From the NCBI GenBank assembly GCA_030634545.1, contig DAOWAN010000005.1, positions 1-42,874 on the forward strand: a stretch of 42,874 nucleotides of DNA, in the 5' to 3' direction. A program made the translations under genes and the position numbers. The stretch is from Candidatus Nanohalarchaeota archaeon (GTDB lineage Archaea > EX4484-52 > B79-G9). This document shows, one piece after another, positions 19,571 through 28,118 of this stretch. Each line of letters starts with the position of its first letter. Positions within the stretch are counted from its first letter, which is position 1. Below the pieces are notes generated by a model. The model had not been told where the DNA came from. It ran no database searches and was given only the letters and a program-made list of their open reading frames with translations.

Positions 19571-20593
19571 CTAAACAAATATTATAAATACGCACAATGT
19601 CGCAATTATCATTATCGCTGCATGTTTTATGCCGGCAGCAATTTTACCCTGCCCAATAACACCTGCAAGTATGCCGCTTGAGAGTCCCTGTATCAGGCAC
19701 ATGAACAAGAAAAGGCTTACGAAATATACATATTCACAGCCAAGACCTAATGCTCTTCCTATGTCGCACATAAGTTCTGATGCCAGACCCAACTCACGGC
19801 AATTTGCAGACGGATCAAACGGGGTCGTCGGATCTGAAATGTTTATCGAAAGCATAGGTACTATCATTTTGTAGAGCAGTACAATGATTCCAAGAAACAT
19901 GAAGAATATGAAATACATGATATATATCTGCTGTTCCATTATGGCTTTCTTCTCATCTTCTATCTCTTTTATCAGTCCAATGTTCATCGCTATTGAATTC
20001 ATTGTATTTGCAATATCTCCCCCGGATACAAAAGATTCATTGATTATTGTAAATGACTGTTTCATGATTGAACTGCCCTTTATCCTTTCTGCAAAGCGCT
20101 GCATGGCTTTTGGGAAAGGAAGACCCCATGAGACCTGATGATCTGCTTTTCTTATCTCTTTTGAAAGCGGACCATAGTCAATCTGGGCTACCATTGTGAG
20201 GGCCTGAGGTATGGTCATGCCTCCTTTTACAGCTTCTGAGAAGTCTTTCATAAAGCGTGGGAAACTGTCTTCCATCCTCTTGAATCTTGAAAACCGGAAG
20301 TATTCATATGCTGAAACAGGTACTATGCCAATAAGCATACCAAGAATCATGAATATGACACTCAGTGTCTGACCCAGGCTTTTACAGTCCGGATCTGGTT
20401 CTGATTCTGATTCACCCCCGCATTTGCAGTTGCAGATTTCGTCTGCATCGCAGCCAAGTTCCTCATCTGATGTTGTTTCAGGTGCACTTATAATCAGCAG
20501 GACAATACCTATCATCAGGAACAAAAAACCTATAACTATCCCGCCTATCTTTAGCATCTTCTCTTTCTTCTGAGCTTTTTTGTTTTCTGTCAT
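19571..20593 (-). CDS. tadC: Type II/IV secretion system membrane protein, TadC/FlaJ-like (T2SSF)
   Basis: FPRFMKDFSEAVKGGMTIPQALTMVA...YGPLSKEIRKADHQVSWGLPFPKAMQRFAERI...; multiple TM segments. Confidence 0.82.
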   Translation of the reverse strand: MTENKKAQKKEKMLKIGGIVIGFLFLMIGIVLLIISAPETTSDEELGCDADEICNCKCGGESESEPDPDCKSLGQTLSVIFMILGMLIGIVPVSAYEYFRFSRFKRMEDSFPRFMKDFSEAVKGGMTIPQALTMVAQIDYGPLSKEIRKADHQVSWGLPFPKAMQRFAERIKGSSIMKQSFTIINESFVSGGDIANTMNSIAMNIGLIKEIEDEKKAIMEQQIYIMYFIFFMFLGIIVLLYKMIVPMLSINISDPTTPFDPSANCRELGLASELMCDIGRALGLGCEYVYFVSLFLFMCLIQGLSSGILAGVIGQGKIAAGIKHAAIMIIATLCVFIIFV

Positions 20594-20609
20594 TATATCA
20601 CGAACGAAA

Positions 20610-20921
20610 TCATATTACTTTAACCTCTTCATCCAATATTTGATCTTTCAAAAGAGGATGGATTGTTGAGTACTCAACAACATCAACCTTTCTCTTTATC
20701 TTTTCTTCCATGTCCTGTTTCACTCCAATAAGATCAAGCAGACTCTTTCTCCCCGCGAACTTAATTAAAATATCAATGTCGCTGTCTTTCCTGACTTCGC
20801 CTCTTGCAAAAGATCCGAAGATGCCTGCTTTTATAACGCCATTGCGTTTGAGTATCGGCACTATAATCCTCTTGATTCTCATTATTTCTTTCATGTCTGG
20901 TTTATGTTCTTTTTCTTTCAT
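20610..20921 (-). CDS. MNT-domain nucleotidyltransferase
   Basis: AGIFGSFARGEVRKDSDIDILIKF (GSxAR-GE...SDIDI signature), 103 aa. Confidence 0.88.
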   Translation of the reverse strand: MKEKEHKPDMKEIMRIKRIIVPILKRNGVIKAGIFGSFARGEVRKDSDIDILIKFAGRKSLLDLIGVKQDMEEKIKRKVDVVEYSTIHPLLKDQILDEEVKVI

Positions 20922-20950
20922 ACTATCGCATCTCGTATATTATAGTCTGC

Positions 20951-21868
20951 TCATGTCTTGGTTGACGGCGCTATTCCCTTTATTAGTATCATGAAACCAA
21001 ATGATGCCATAGGCAGGAACAGAAATGTTATCAGGAACTGTACGAATACTATTATCTGACTTGAACCGGAACTCATGGATCCCATTATTGTCGTAAGTAC
21101 CATGAAGAATACGGAACCGACTATTACTACTGTAATATACATTTCGATGTACATTGTAAGCTGCTGAGTGAACGTGGCCAGCCTGCGCTTATATTCCATC
21201 ATGGTATTTCCTGCTTTCTCATGCAGAAATGTCTGGAGGTCCCCGCCGACCACAATAATGGATTTTATGCCCCAGAATATATCTCTTAAGCGATCTGAGG
21301 CGGTTCTGTTTGCAGCGTTTTCAATAGCGACTGCCAGATTCACACCCAGTACATCTGTCTCATCAATAATTCTTTCTGCTTCTTTTGAAATTTCGCCGTA
21401 TTCCTTAAAATTTGCAAGCGCACGAAACATTGCGATAGGCGGTGTACCGCTTCCTGAAATTGTCGCAAGATATAAAGTCGCAAATGGCAGACAGTCATCT
21501 ATCTTCTTTCTTCTGTTACCTACTATGACAGAAGGATAAGTATAATATAGCATAAAAATACCGCATGACGATACTGCGCCAAAAAGAAGTCCCAAGAACA
21601 TGCCAAGCAAAATTGCGCTGGGTACGGCAATTCCTGATGCAACAGATATCAGCAACAGAAATGCAATAACGGTGCCGGCAATAGACATTGCAGTAAAAAC
21701 AACTAATGAAACTGCTACAGCAGTAGACAGATATTCTACAAGAGTCAGGGGTATATTGGCTCGTTTGATATCTTTGTAAAGATCATTAAAGGATGATACA
21801 AGATATTTCCTGACAAACTCGCAGAAATACTTATATGAAACCTGTATATAAGCATCATTAGAATCCAT
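20951..21868 (-). CDS. Second TadC/FlaJ-like membrane protein (T2SSF)
   Basis: Several TM helices; CLPFATLYLATISGSGTPPIAMFRALANFKEYGEISKEAERII...GGDLQTFLHEKA. Confidence 0.82.
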   Translation of the reverse strand: MDSNDAYIQVSYKYFCEFVRKYLVSSFNDLYKDIKRANIPLTLVEYLSTAVAVSLVVFTAMSIAGTVIAFLLLISVASGIAVPSAILLGMFLGLLFGAVSSCGIFMLYYTYPSVIVGNRRKKIDDCLPFATLYLATISGSGTPPIAMFRALANFKEYGEISKEAERIIDETDVLGVNLAVAIENAANRTASDRLRDIFWGIKSIIVVGGDLQTFLHEKAGNTMMEYKRRLATFTQQLTMYIEMYITVVIVGSVFFMVLTTIMGSMSSGSSQIIVFVQFLITFLFLPMASFGFMILIKGIAPSTKT

Positions 21869-21869
21869 G

Positions 21870-23666
21870 TTATTCTTCCTCTATAATAGTCATTATCCTT
21901 TGAGGACCGGAGTAATATTGGGATATTACGCTACCCACCTCCTTGTAGTCCTTCACATTATGCTCTTTCATCCAGTTCAATACTTTTATCCTGTTCATGA
22001 TCTCTGATTTAAGCTTGGATTCAGATATGCCTTCATCCCTGCAAAGGCGCCCCAGCAGATCAGAGTCCTCATCAAAATTGAATGTGTCACATGAAGCATC
22101 CCACTTAAATACTCTTGAACTGTCCAGATATTTCTCATCTGAGTCATAATAATTTATCTCATGAATCTCTGTTGAACGCCGTACATTATGATTGCGATAC
22201 CTCATGCGCTTTGCAAACACAATCAAGTCAAGAGTCTCTAAAAGTGATGATGGCAGTTCTATGGGTGGTGTAGTAAGCCTGTCTATAACCTTCTCAAGTG
22301 AATCAGCATGCATTGTCGACAGACCTGCATGACCTGTTGCCATAGCCTGGAAAAGTATAAATGCCTCTTTGCCTCTCACTTCACCAACAATAAGATAATC
22401 CGGGCGCTGCCTCAATGCACCTCTTAAAAGGTCAAACATGCTTACTTCTCCCAGCTTCTTATTGCCGCCAGCATATGAACTAATACCTTCCCTTGCAATC
22501 TCTGGTATCCAGTGCACATGCGGAAGACGCAGTTCTGGTGTGTCCTCAATTGAGACTATCTTCATGTTTGGTCTTATGAATAGGGATAAGGCATTCAGCA
22601 GTGTTGTTTTACCAGATGCAGTAGGACCGCAGACAAGTATCGACCTGTTATGCTCAATGACAAACCAAAGGTATGCAAGCATCTTTGCGTCCAGTGTCCC
22701 ATATTCCATCAAATGCATTGGTGTCATCGGCTCTTTTGTAAATTTTCTTATTGTAAAATTTGAACCTCTTGTGGCGATATCTGTCTCAAGCGTTGCCTGG
22801 ACTCTTGACCCGTCCGGTAAAGCGCCCTGTAATACCGGTTCTGCAACAGATATGGTTTTACCGCACCTCTGTGCCAGTTTCATCACAAAATCGTCAAGTT
22901 CATCTTTTGTCTTAAATGAAACATCTGTTTTGAGAGAACCGAATTTTGGATTCCTGTGATACACAAATATAGGGATGTCAATGCCGTCGCAACTGATATC
23001 TTCTATATTTGGATCATTTAAGATTGGCTGAAGTTTGTCAAAATCTATAAAGTTCCTCAAGAGATAATAATTATATTTGTTCCTCTCATCCGCAGTTAAT
23101 TTCATACCATATTGAGCTATTATCCGTTCAATCAACTTGCCTATGTATTTTTCAGCTGCCTGTTTGTGTACTGATTCAAAATGGACGTTTATTTTCTCTT
23201 CAATCGCGTTCTTTATGCGGGATATGTTCTTCTTCTCAATTTCTGTAAGTTCTGGTTCTAATACAGAATATATAAGTGATTCAGTATCGGGATTCCACGC
23301 AATATTTGCCCATGCATAAACATGATCATTTCCACTTGCCTCTACTGGAGTGAGAGCATATTTTGTACTTATCTTCTGGAATTCGGTATAATCAATGTCA
23401 ATGCCTGCGCCAGTACTTTTCTCAAGATCATGGAGATCAACTATATTATAATCTTTTTCACGGACTTTACGTTTCTTTTTCGACGGTTGATTGGACTGCA
23501 TCCCTTTCAGTGCAGGAAGCAGTTTGTTGACAATATCAATATTAATTTCCCCACTACCTGAGGGGGCATCTACTTCTACTTTTTGTCTTGCAAGGTGACC
23601 TCTGTATCTTGCTTTAAATGCCTTGACACTTTTCTTTAGACTCAACGTCTTTTTCTTAGTAATCAT
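21870..23666 (-). CDS. Type II/IV secretion ATPase (FlaI/TadA/VirB11-like)
   Basis: Walker A CGPTASGKTTLLNAL, SIEDTPELRLPH, LRQRPDYLIVGEVRGKEAFILFQAMATGHAGLSTMHAD. AGGTG SD supports the MITKKK start. Confidence 0.93.
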   Translation of the reverse strand: MITKKKTLSLKKSVKAFKARYRGHLARQKVEVDAPSGSGEINIDIVNKLLPALKGMQSNQPSKKKRKVREKDYNIVDLHDLEKSTGAGIDIDYTEFQKISTKYALTPVEASGNDHVYAWANIAWNPDTESLIYSVLEPELTEIEKKNISRIKNAIEEKINVHFESVHKQAAEKYIGKLIERIIAQYGMKLTADERNKYNYYLLRNFIDFDKLQPILNDPNIEDISCDGIDIPIFVYHRNPKFGSLKTDVSFKTKDELDDFVMKLAQRCGKTISVAEPVLQGALPDGSRVQATLETDIATRGSNFTIRKFTKEPMTPMHLMEYGTLDAKMLAYLWFVIEHNRSILVCGPTASGKTTLLNALSLFIRPNMKIVSIEDTPELRLPHVHWIPEIAREGISSYAGGNKKLGEVSMFDLLRGALRQRPDYLIVGEVRGKEAFILFQAMATGHAGLSTMHADSLEKVIDRLTTPPIELPSSLLETLDLIVFAKRMRYRNHNVRRSTEIHEINYYDSDEKYLDSSRVFKWDASCDTFNFDEDSDLLGRLCRDEGISESKLKSEIMNRIKVLNWMKEHNVKDYKEVGSVISQYYSGPQRIMTIIEEE

Positions 23667-24099
23667 TAACACCTCTCATCACTATTACCCCATTATCATA
23701 ATCAAGTCTTAACATCTTATTTCCATGAGACATGCCTATAACATCTATTGACAGGTTCTTCTCATTCCATACATGGTTCTCATTATGGGTCAATATCCTC
23801 TTTTTGTTCTTGCCGCCATAAATTGTGTATTCTTCTCCTCCAATTGTTTCCGGGATTTGGAATATGATGTGGCACTTTGTACAATTCATGCTGTTCAATG
23901 ATACAATCTGTGCTTTGATGTAACCATTTACCTCTTCAGCCTGTCCATCCTGAACAAAATCAAGGATCCCGTCATTGACCACATCGAAAATATATATCAC
24001 TCCGATAATGATCAGGATTCCCAATGTGAACATCATCATCTCTTCAAGTATCAGTACCTGACCTTTTCGTTTTCTGTTATTATAAGACAAACTTATCAC
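23656..24099 (-). CDS. Archaeal class III prepilin-like protein
   Basis: NNRKRKGQVLILEEMMMFTLGILIIIGVIYIF: KGQ junction followed by a hydrophobic helix. Confidence 0.78.
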   Translation of the reverse strand: MISLSYNNRKRKGQVLILEEMMMFTLGILIIIGVIYIFDVVNDGILDFVQDGQAEEVNGYIKAQIVSLNSMNCTKCHIIFQIPETIGGEEYTIYGGKNKKRILTHNENHVWNEKNLSIDVIGMSHGNKMLRLDYDNGVIVMRGVNDY

Positions 24100-24308
24100 A
24101 AATTTCCCCTGGCAATCAAAATCTGCTGTTATTATTTTTTCGTACTATTGGTTGGAAAAGAGCATGGAAATCTGATTGTATTCTATATATAATCCTATGA
24201 GTTTCGTATATACAGTATCAAATAATCATGCTGTGCCATCTATAATGTATCTGGACGCAGGTACTGAACTATTATCTAGTATAGCGCTTCATGCGGATGC
24301 ATCATCAT

Positions 24309-25208
24309 TCAGGACATTGAGATGTATATTGTTGTTCCTATCAGGTCTCCGCCATGTTTTGATTTGCCGATTACCTTCTGGTTCTCATCACGCTGGATGG
24401 TTATCCTGTGCTGTCCGGGACCTAAGACATTGTTTCCTTTCCGCACTAATTCTATCCTGTATCCATCCTGACCTGGAGTAGTTACATCATCAAGTTCCCT
24501 GTATACGAGGCGGTATATTGTTTTAAACTTGCCGCCGGAAGCTTCGCTTTTCGCAATCAGAACACCTGCCTCATCAATACCGACTATACCTGCTTTCTCT
24601 CTTTCAGGACCAATGATGAGTGCCTGACCATCTATATCTCCGATGCAGTCAATATGATGCACATGATAACTTTCACTATCAAGGATGAAATTACTGTCTT
24701 CTGAATATGTTCCATCTATTGATGGTTTTGTGCAGCCAGTTAATGTGATCTGATCTGGTCCGCAGCTGGAAGTCATGGTGCATGTCACATCGGCATTGAT
24801 ATCCACTGTTTCTGAACCGCCGTTAGCTGCTACTGCTGCCATATCATTTTCTACTGGAGATGTGCCGCCTGCAAGCGGAACCCATGCAGTGGTCGCAATA
24901 TTCAGACCTCTTGTAACAATCGTATATGTCAATGAATTATCCTCTGTAAGTTCAAGATTACCATTGAGTTCAATAGGTATTGTTCTCTGCTCACCTGTAG
25001 TTGCTACATTATCTATCTTTTCTTTCAAATGAACCATAAAACTTTCAGCAAATTCACTTTCTGAAGAACTCCGTCCCTTTTCAATCAACGGTATACCCCA
25101 CATGTAAGTGGCTCCGATAACAGTAATTAAGATGCCTGTTATGAGCATTATTGACAATATCTGGGATTGCGCTTTTCGATAGAACTTAATATCCTTTGAT
25201 AAGAACAT
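24309..25208 (-). CDS. Archaeal pilin/flagellin-like protein
   Basis: FYRKAQSQILSIMLITGILITVIGATYMWGIPLI: pilin-like N terminus; GGTGG SD upstream. Confidence 0.75.
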   Translation of the reverse strand: MFLSKDIKFYRKAQSQILSIMLITGILITVIGATYMWGIPLIEKGRSSSESEFAESFMVHLKEKIDNVATTGEQRTIPIELNGNLELTEDNSLTYTIVTRGLNIATTAWVPLAGGTSPVENDMAAVAANGGSETVDINADVTCTMTSSCGPDQITLTGCTKPSIDGTYSEDSNFILDSESYHVHHIDCIGDIDGQALIIGPEREKAGIVGIDEAGVLIAKSEASGGKFKTIYRLVYRELDDVTTPGQDGYRIELVRKGNNVLGPGQHRITIQRDENQKVIGKSKHGGDLIGTTIYISMS

Positions 25209-25309
25209 ATTCCACCACCTCTTCTTTCTATTTGATTATGTTACTTTTACGACCACAAGCGGGTACTTATCATTACAATTGTGCGGTTGTATGTAAATGG
25301 TAATTTGAG

Positions 25310-25340
25310 TACTAACTTAAACACTGATTTACTAACTTAA
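25310..25340. repeat. Direct repeat TACTAACTTAA x2 with 20-bp period
   Basis: TACTAACTTAA at 25310-25320 and 25330-25340, in the divergent intergenic region between the pilus operon and the TPR gene. Confidence 0.8.
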
Positions 25341-25564
25341 TATGTGTGCAACGTGGTATATAAAATTTTCCAAGAATGTATGGATGTTGTCTGGGAATTG
25401 TTTTCTGTTATGTCCAGGGATAACTTGTGGATTTTTGGGTTTATGATTGTGGTTTTTCTTATGCGCGCATCAAAGTATTTATTGATTGGTGTTGAATAGT
25501 TACTGTGTGGAAGAGAATGTTGTAGGTGTCGTCATTTGATTGGTTATTGTTGATGTGTGGTCTT

Positions 25565-27988
25565 ATGAAGAAAGAAAAGACAGAAGAGAAGAAAACGAAG
25601 AGAGAGAAGGATATTCTTGAGTTGATGAAGGAGGGGAAGATTGATGTATCGCTCAAAAAAGCTACTAAAAAAGAGGTTGCTTTTTTGAATAGGATTGGCG
25701 CTAAACTTGGAAAGAATGCGAAATATGCGGAAGCGGAGAAGGTATTTGGGAGAGTTGTGGAGTTGGATTCTGAAAATGCAGATGGATATAGTGGTCTGGG
25801 AGCTGTTTACGTTAACCTGAAAGAATGCAGAAAAGCGATTGAATACTCCAAAAAAGCGATTCGGTTTAAACCAAATCTTGCAAAGGCGCACAATAATCTC
25901 GGAAATGCTTATATTGAATTGAAACAATACAAAAACGCACTTGAAAGCTACAAAAAAGCAATTCTATTTGAACCAAGATATGCGCTAGCACACCACAATG
26001 TTGGACTTTTCTATGTACGGCAAGGTGAATCCGAAAAAGCAATTAAAAGTTTCAAAAGAGCAATTAAAATAAAACCAAAATTTGCAGAAGCACATTACAG
26101 TCTCGGGATTGCTTATGACAACCAAAAAGAACAACATAACGCAATCAAGAGTTACAAAAAAGCAATCGAAATAAAACCAGATTATTTAGAAGCACATTTC
26201 AATCTAGGGATTATTTACTATCAACTAGGAGATTACAAAAACTCAATCGAAAGCTACAAAAAAACAGTTAAAATAAAATCAAACTATGCTGATGCGTACA
26301 TCAATCTAGGAGTTGTCTATGCAGAGCAAGATGAACCCGAAAAAGCAATTGAAAACTTCAAAGAAGCAATTAAAATAAAACCGCGATTTTCTGAAGTATA
26401 TTCTAATCTTGGAACTGTTTATTATAATCAAAATAAATTTGAAAAAGCAATTGAAAGCTACAAAAAAACAATTGAAATAATACCAAAAGATGCTGAGGCA
26501 TATTCTGGTCTTGGGAATGCTTACGCCAAACAAAAAAAATATAACAAAGCAATTGAAAGTTACAAAAAAGCAATTGAAAGTAATCCAAAAGATGCCGAAG
26601 CACACATCAATCTTGGAAATGTTTACGTTGAACAAAATTTACTTAAAAAAGCAATTGAGGATTACAAAAAAGCAATCGTAATAAATCCAAAAGACGAACT
26701 TGTACATTATAATCTTGGAGTTGCTTATGACAAACTCAAACAATACAAAAAAGCAATTGAAAGCTACAAAGAAGCAATTCAAATTGAAACAAACTTTATA
26801 TCGGCGCGTATCAACCTTGGAACGGTATACCATCGTCTAAAAAACTACAAAAAAGCGATTGAGAGCTACAAAGAAGCAATTCAAATTGAAGCGAAAAATG
26901 CGGATGCGTACAACAATCTCGGGGCTGCTTACGATGAACTAAAACAATATAAAAAAGCGATTGAAAACTACAAAAAAGCAATTCAAATTGAAGTAAATCA
27001 TAGACATGCACACCAAAATCTCGGAACTGCCTACGAGGAGCTAAAACAATACAAAAAAGCGGTTGAAAACTTAAAAAAAGCAATTGAAATTAATCCAAAA
27101 AATGCGGAAGCGCACTACAATCTCGGGTACGTATATTATCATGAAGAAGAGTATTACAAAGCAATTGAATCCTATTCAGAAGTAATAGAAATAGATCCAC
27201 TAAATGCTGCTGCTTATAAAAATCGAGCTATTATCTATCACATGAAAAGAAAATACGAAAAAGCGATAGAGGACATTGACAAGGCAATAGAGTCAGAAAA
27301 TAGAAAAGAAAACAAAGCAAAAGATTATTATTGCAGGGCACTTGTTTACCTTGATTTACCTGATGCAAAAAAGTACAGAGAAGCAATAAATGATTTTGAA
27401 AAGGCAATATATTATGACCCTAAACAATCTGAATTCTACAACTATCGAGGGCTTGCCCATGCGATGTTGGAACAATATGACAAAGCAGCGCAGGATTTTC
27501 AGAAAGCAATAAAAATAAAACCCTCTTACAGCGAGGCGCACAAATATTTGATTAAGACAGAATTGGCAAAAAGCGGGGTAAGAATAAGCTGGTGGGACTG
27601 GTGGAAACAGAATACTGAGCGCCAAGTTATAAAAAATATACTCTTTGGATCTCTGATTGGAATAATGGCTTATAGTATAATATTTGATTTAGTATTTCCC
27701 AAACAATTGAGCATAAGCAATTCTACGTTAATCATGCTTGCTATGATCCTACTCATTTTATTATTTCCACAAATCAACAGATTCAAAGCAGGTCCTGTTG
27801 AATTTGACAGAGGAGAAGAAAAAATGGGACTACTAATAGTTGAAAAAGATAGTGACTTGAGAGTCAAAATAAGAAAAGAACTATATGAAGAAGGGATAAT
27901 AACAAAAACTAAATTGAGTTATGATTACCGTCCACCAGTGCAAGAGATAGATAAGTCCTCAAGGACAGAAGAGAACAATGGTGACTGA
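25565..27988 (+). CDS. TPR-repeat protein (about 17 TPRs) with C-terminal transmembrane segments
   Basis: About 17 copies of xLGxxYxxxxxYxKAIExYKKAIxIxPxxAxAH; C-terminal hydrophobic ILFGSLIGIMAYSIIFDLVF and LIMLAMILLILLFP. Start placed at MKKEKTEEKK. Confidence 0.92.
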   Translation: MKKEKTEEKKTKREKDILELMKEGKIDVSLKKATKKEVAFLNRIGAKLGKNAKYAEAEKVFGRVVELDSENADGYSGLGAVYVNLKECRKAIEYSKKAIRFKPNLAKAHNNLGNAYIELKQYKNALESYKKAILFEPRYALAHHNVGLFYVRQGESEKAIKSFKRAIKIKPKFAEAHYSLGIAYDNQKEQHNAIKSYKKAIEIKPDYLEAHFNLGIIYYQLGDYKNSIESYKKTVKIKSNYADAYINLGVVYAEQDEPEKAIENFKEAIKIKPRFSEVYSNLGTVYYNQNKFEKAIESYKKTIEIIPKDAEAYSGLGNAYAKQKKYNKAIESYKKAIESNPKDAEAHINLGNVYVEQNLLKKAIEDYKKAIVINPKDELVHYNLGVAYDKLKQYKKAIESYKEAIQIETNFISARINLGTVYHRLKNYKKAIESYKEAIQIEAKNADAYNNLGAAYDELKQYKKAIENYKKAIQIEVNHRHAHQNLGTAYEELKQYKKAVENLKKAIEINPKNAEAHYNLGYVYYHEEEYYKAIESYSEVIEIDPLNAAAYKNRAIIYHMKRKYEKAIEDIDKAIESENRKENKAKDYYCRALVYLDLPDAKKYREAINDFEKAIYYDPKQSEFYNYRGLAHAMLEQYDKAAQDFQKAIKIKPSYSEAHKYLIKTELAKSGVRISWWDWWKQNTERQVIKNILFGSLIGIMAYSIIFDLVFPKQLSISNSTLIMLAMILLILLFPQINRFKAGPVEFDRGEEKMGLLIVEKDSDLRVKIRKELYEEGIITKTKLSYDYRPPVQEIDKSSRTEENNGD

Positions 27989-28118
27989 TTATTTAGATAA
28001 TCTGGTCTGTGCAACACACAAAAAACAAGCTAACAATAACTATATATTAGTAAAATACTAATTAGCGCTATAATACTACATAAAAATATTTCCCTGATAT
28101 GAATCGATAGGTGTTTCA

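Noticed and set aside
20610-20921. Complete HEPN-MNT toxin-antitoxin pair
   Set aside because: Neither adjacent gene is HEPN-like; both are multi-TM TadC-like proteins.
24176-24481. Plus ORF MYSIYNPMSFVYTV...
   Set aside because: Mostly antisense to the 3' end of the pilin-like gene at 24309; no SD.
25780-27530. CRISPR-like or satellite repeats and the antisense ORFs 26306-27083
   Set aside because: The roughly 102-bp periodicity is explained by 34-aa TPR codons; antisense ORFs are by-products of the repetitive, A-rich coding strand.
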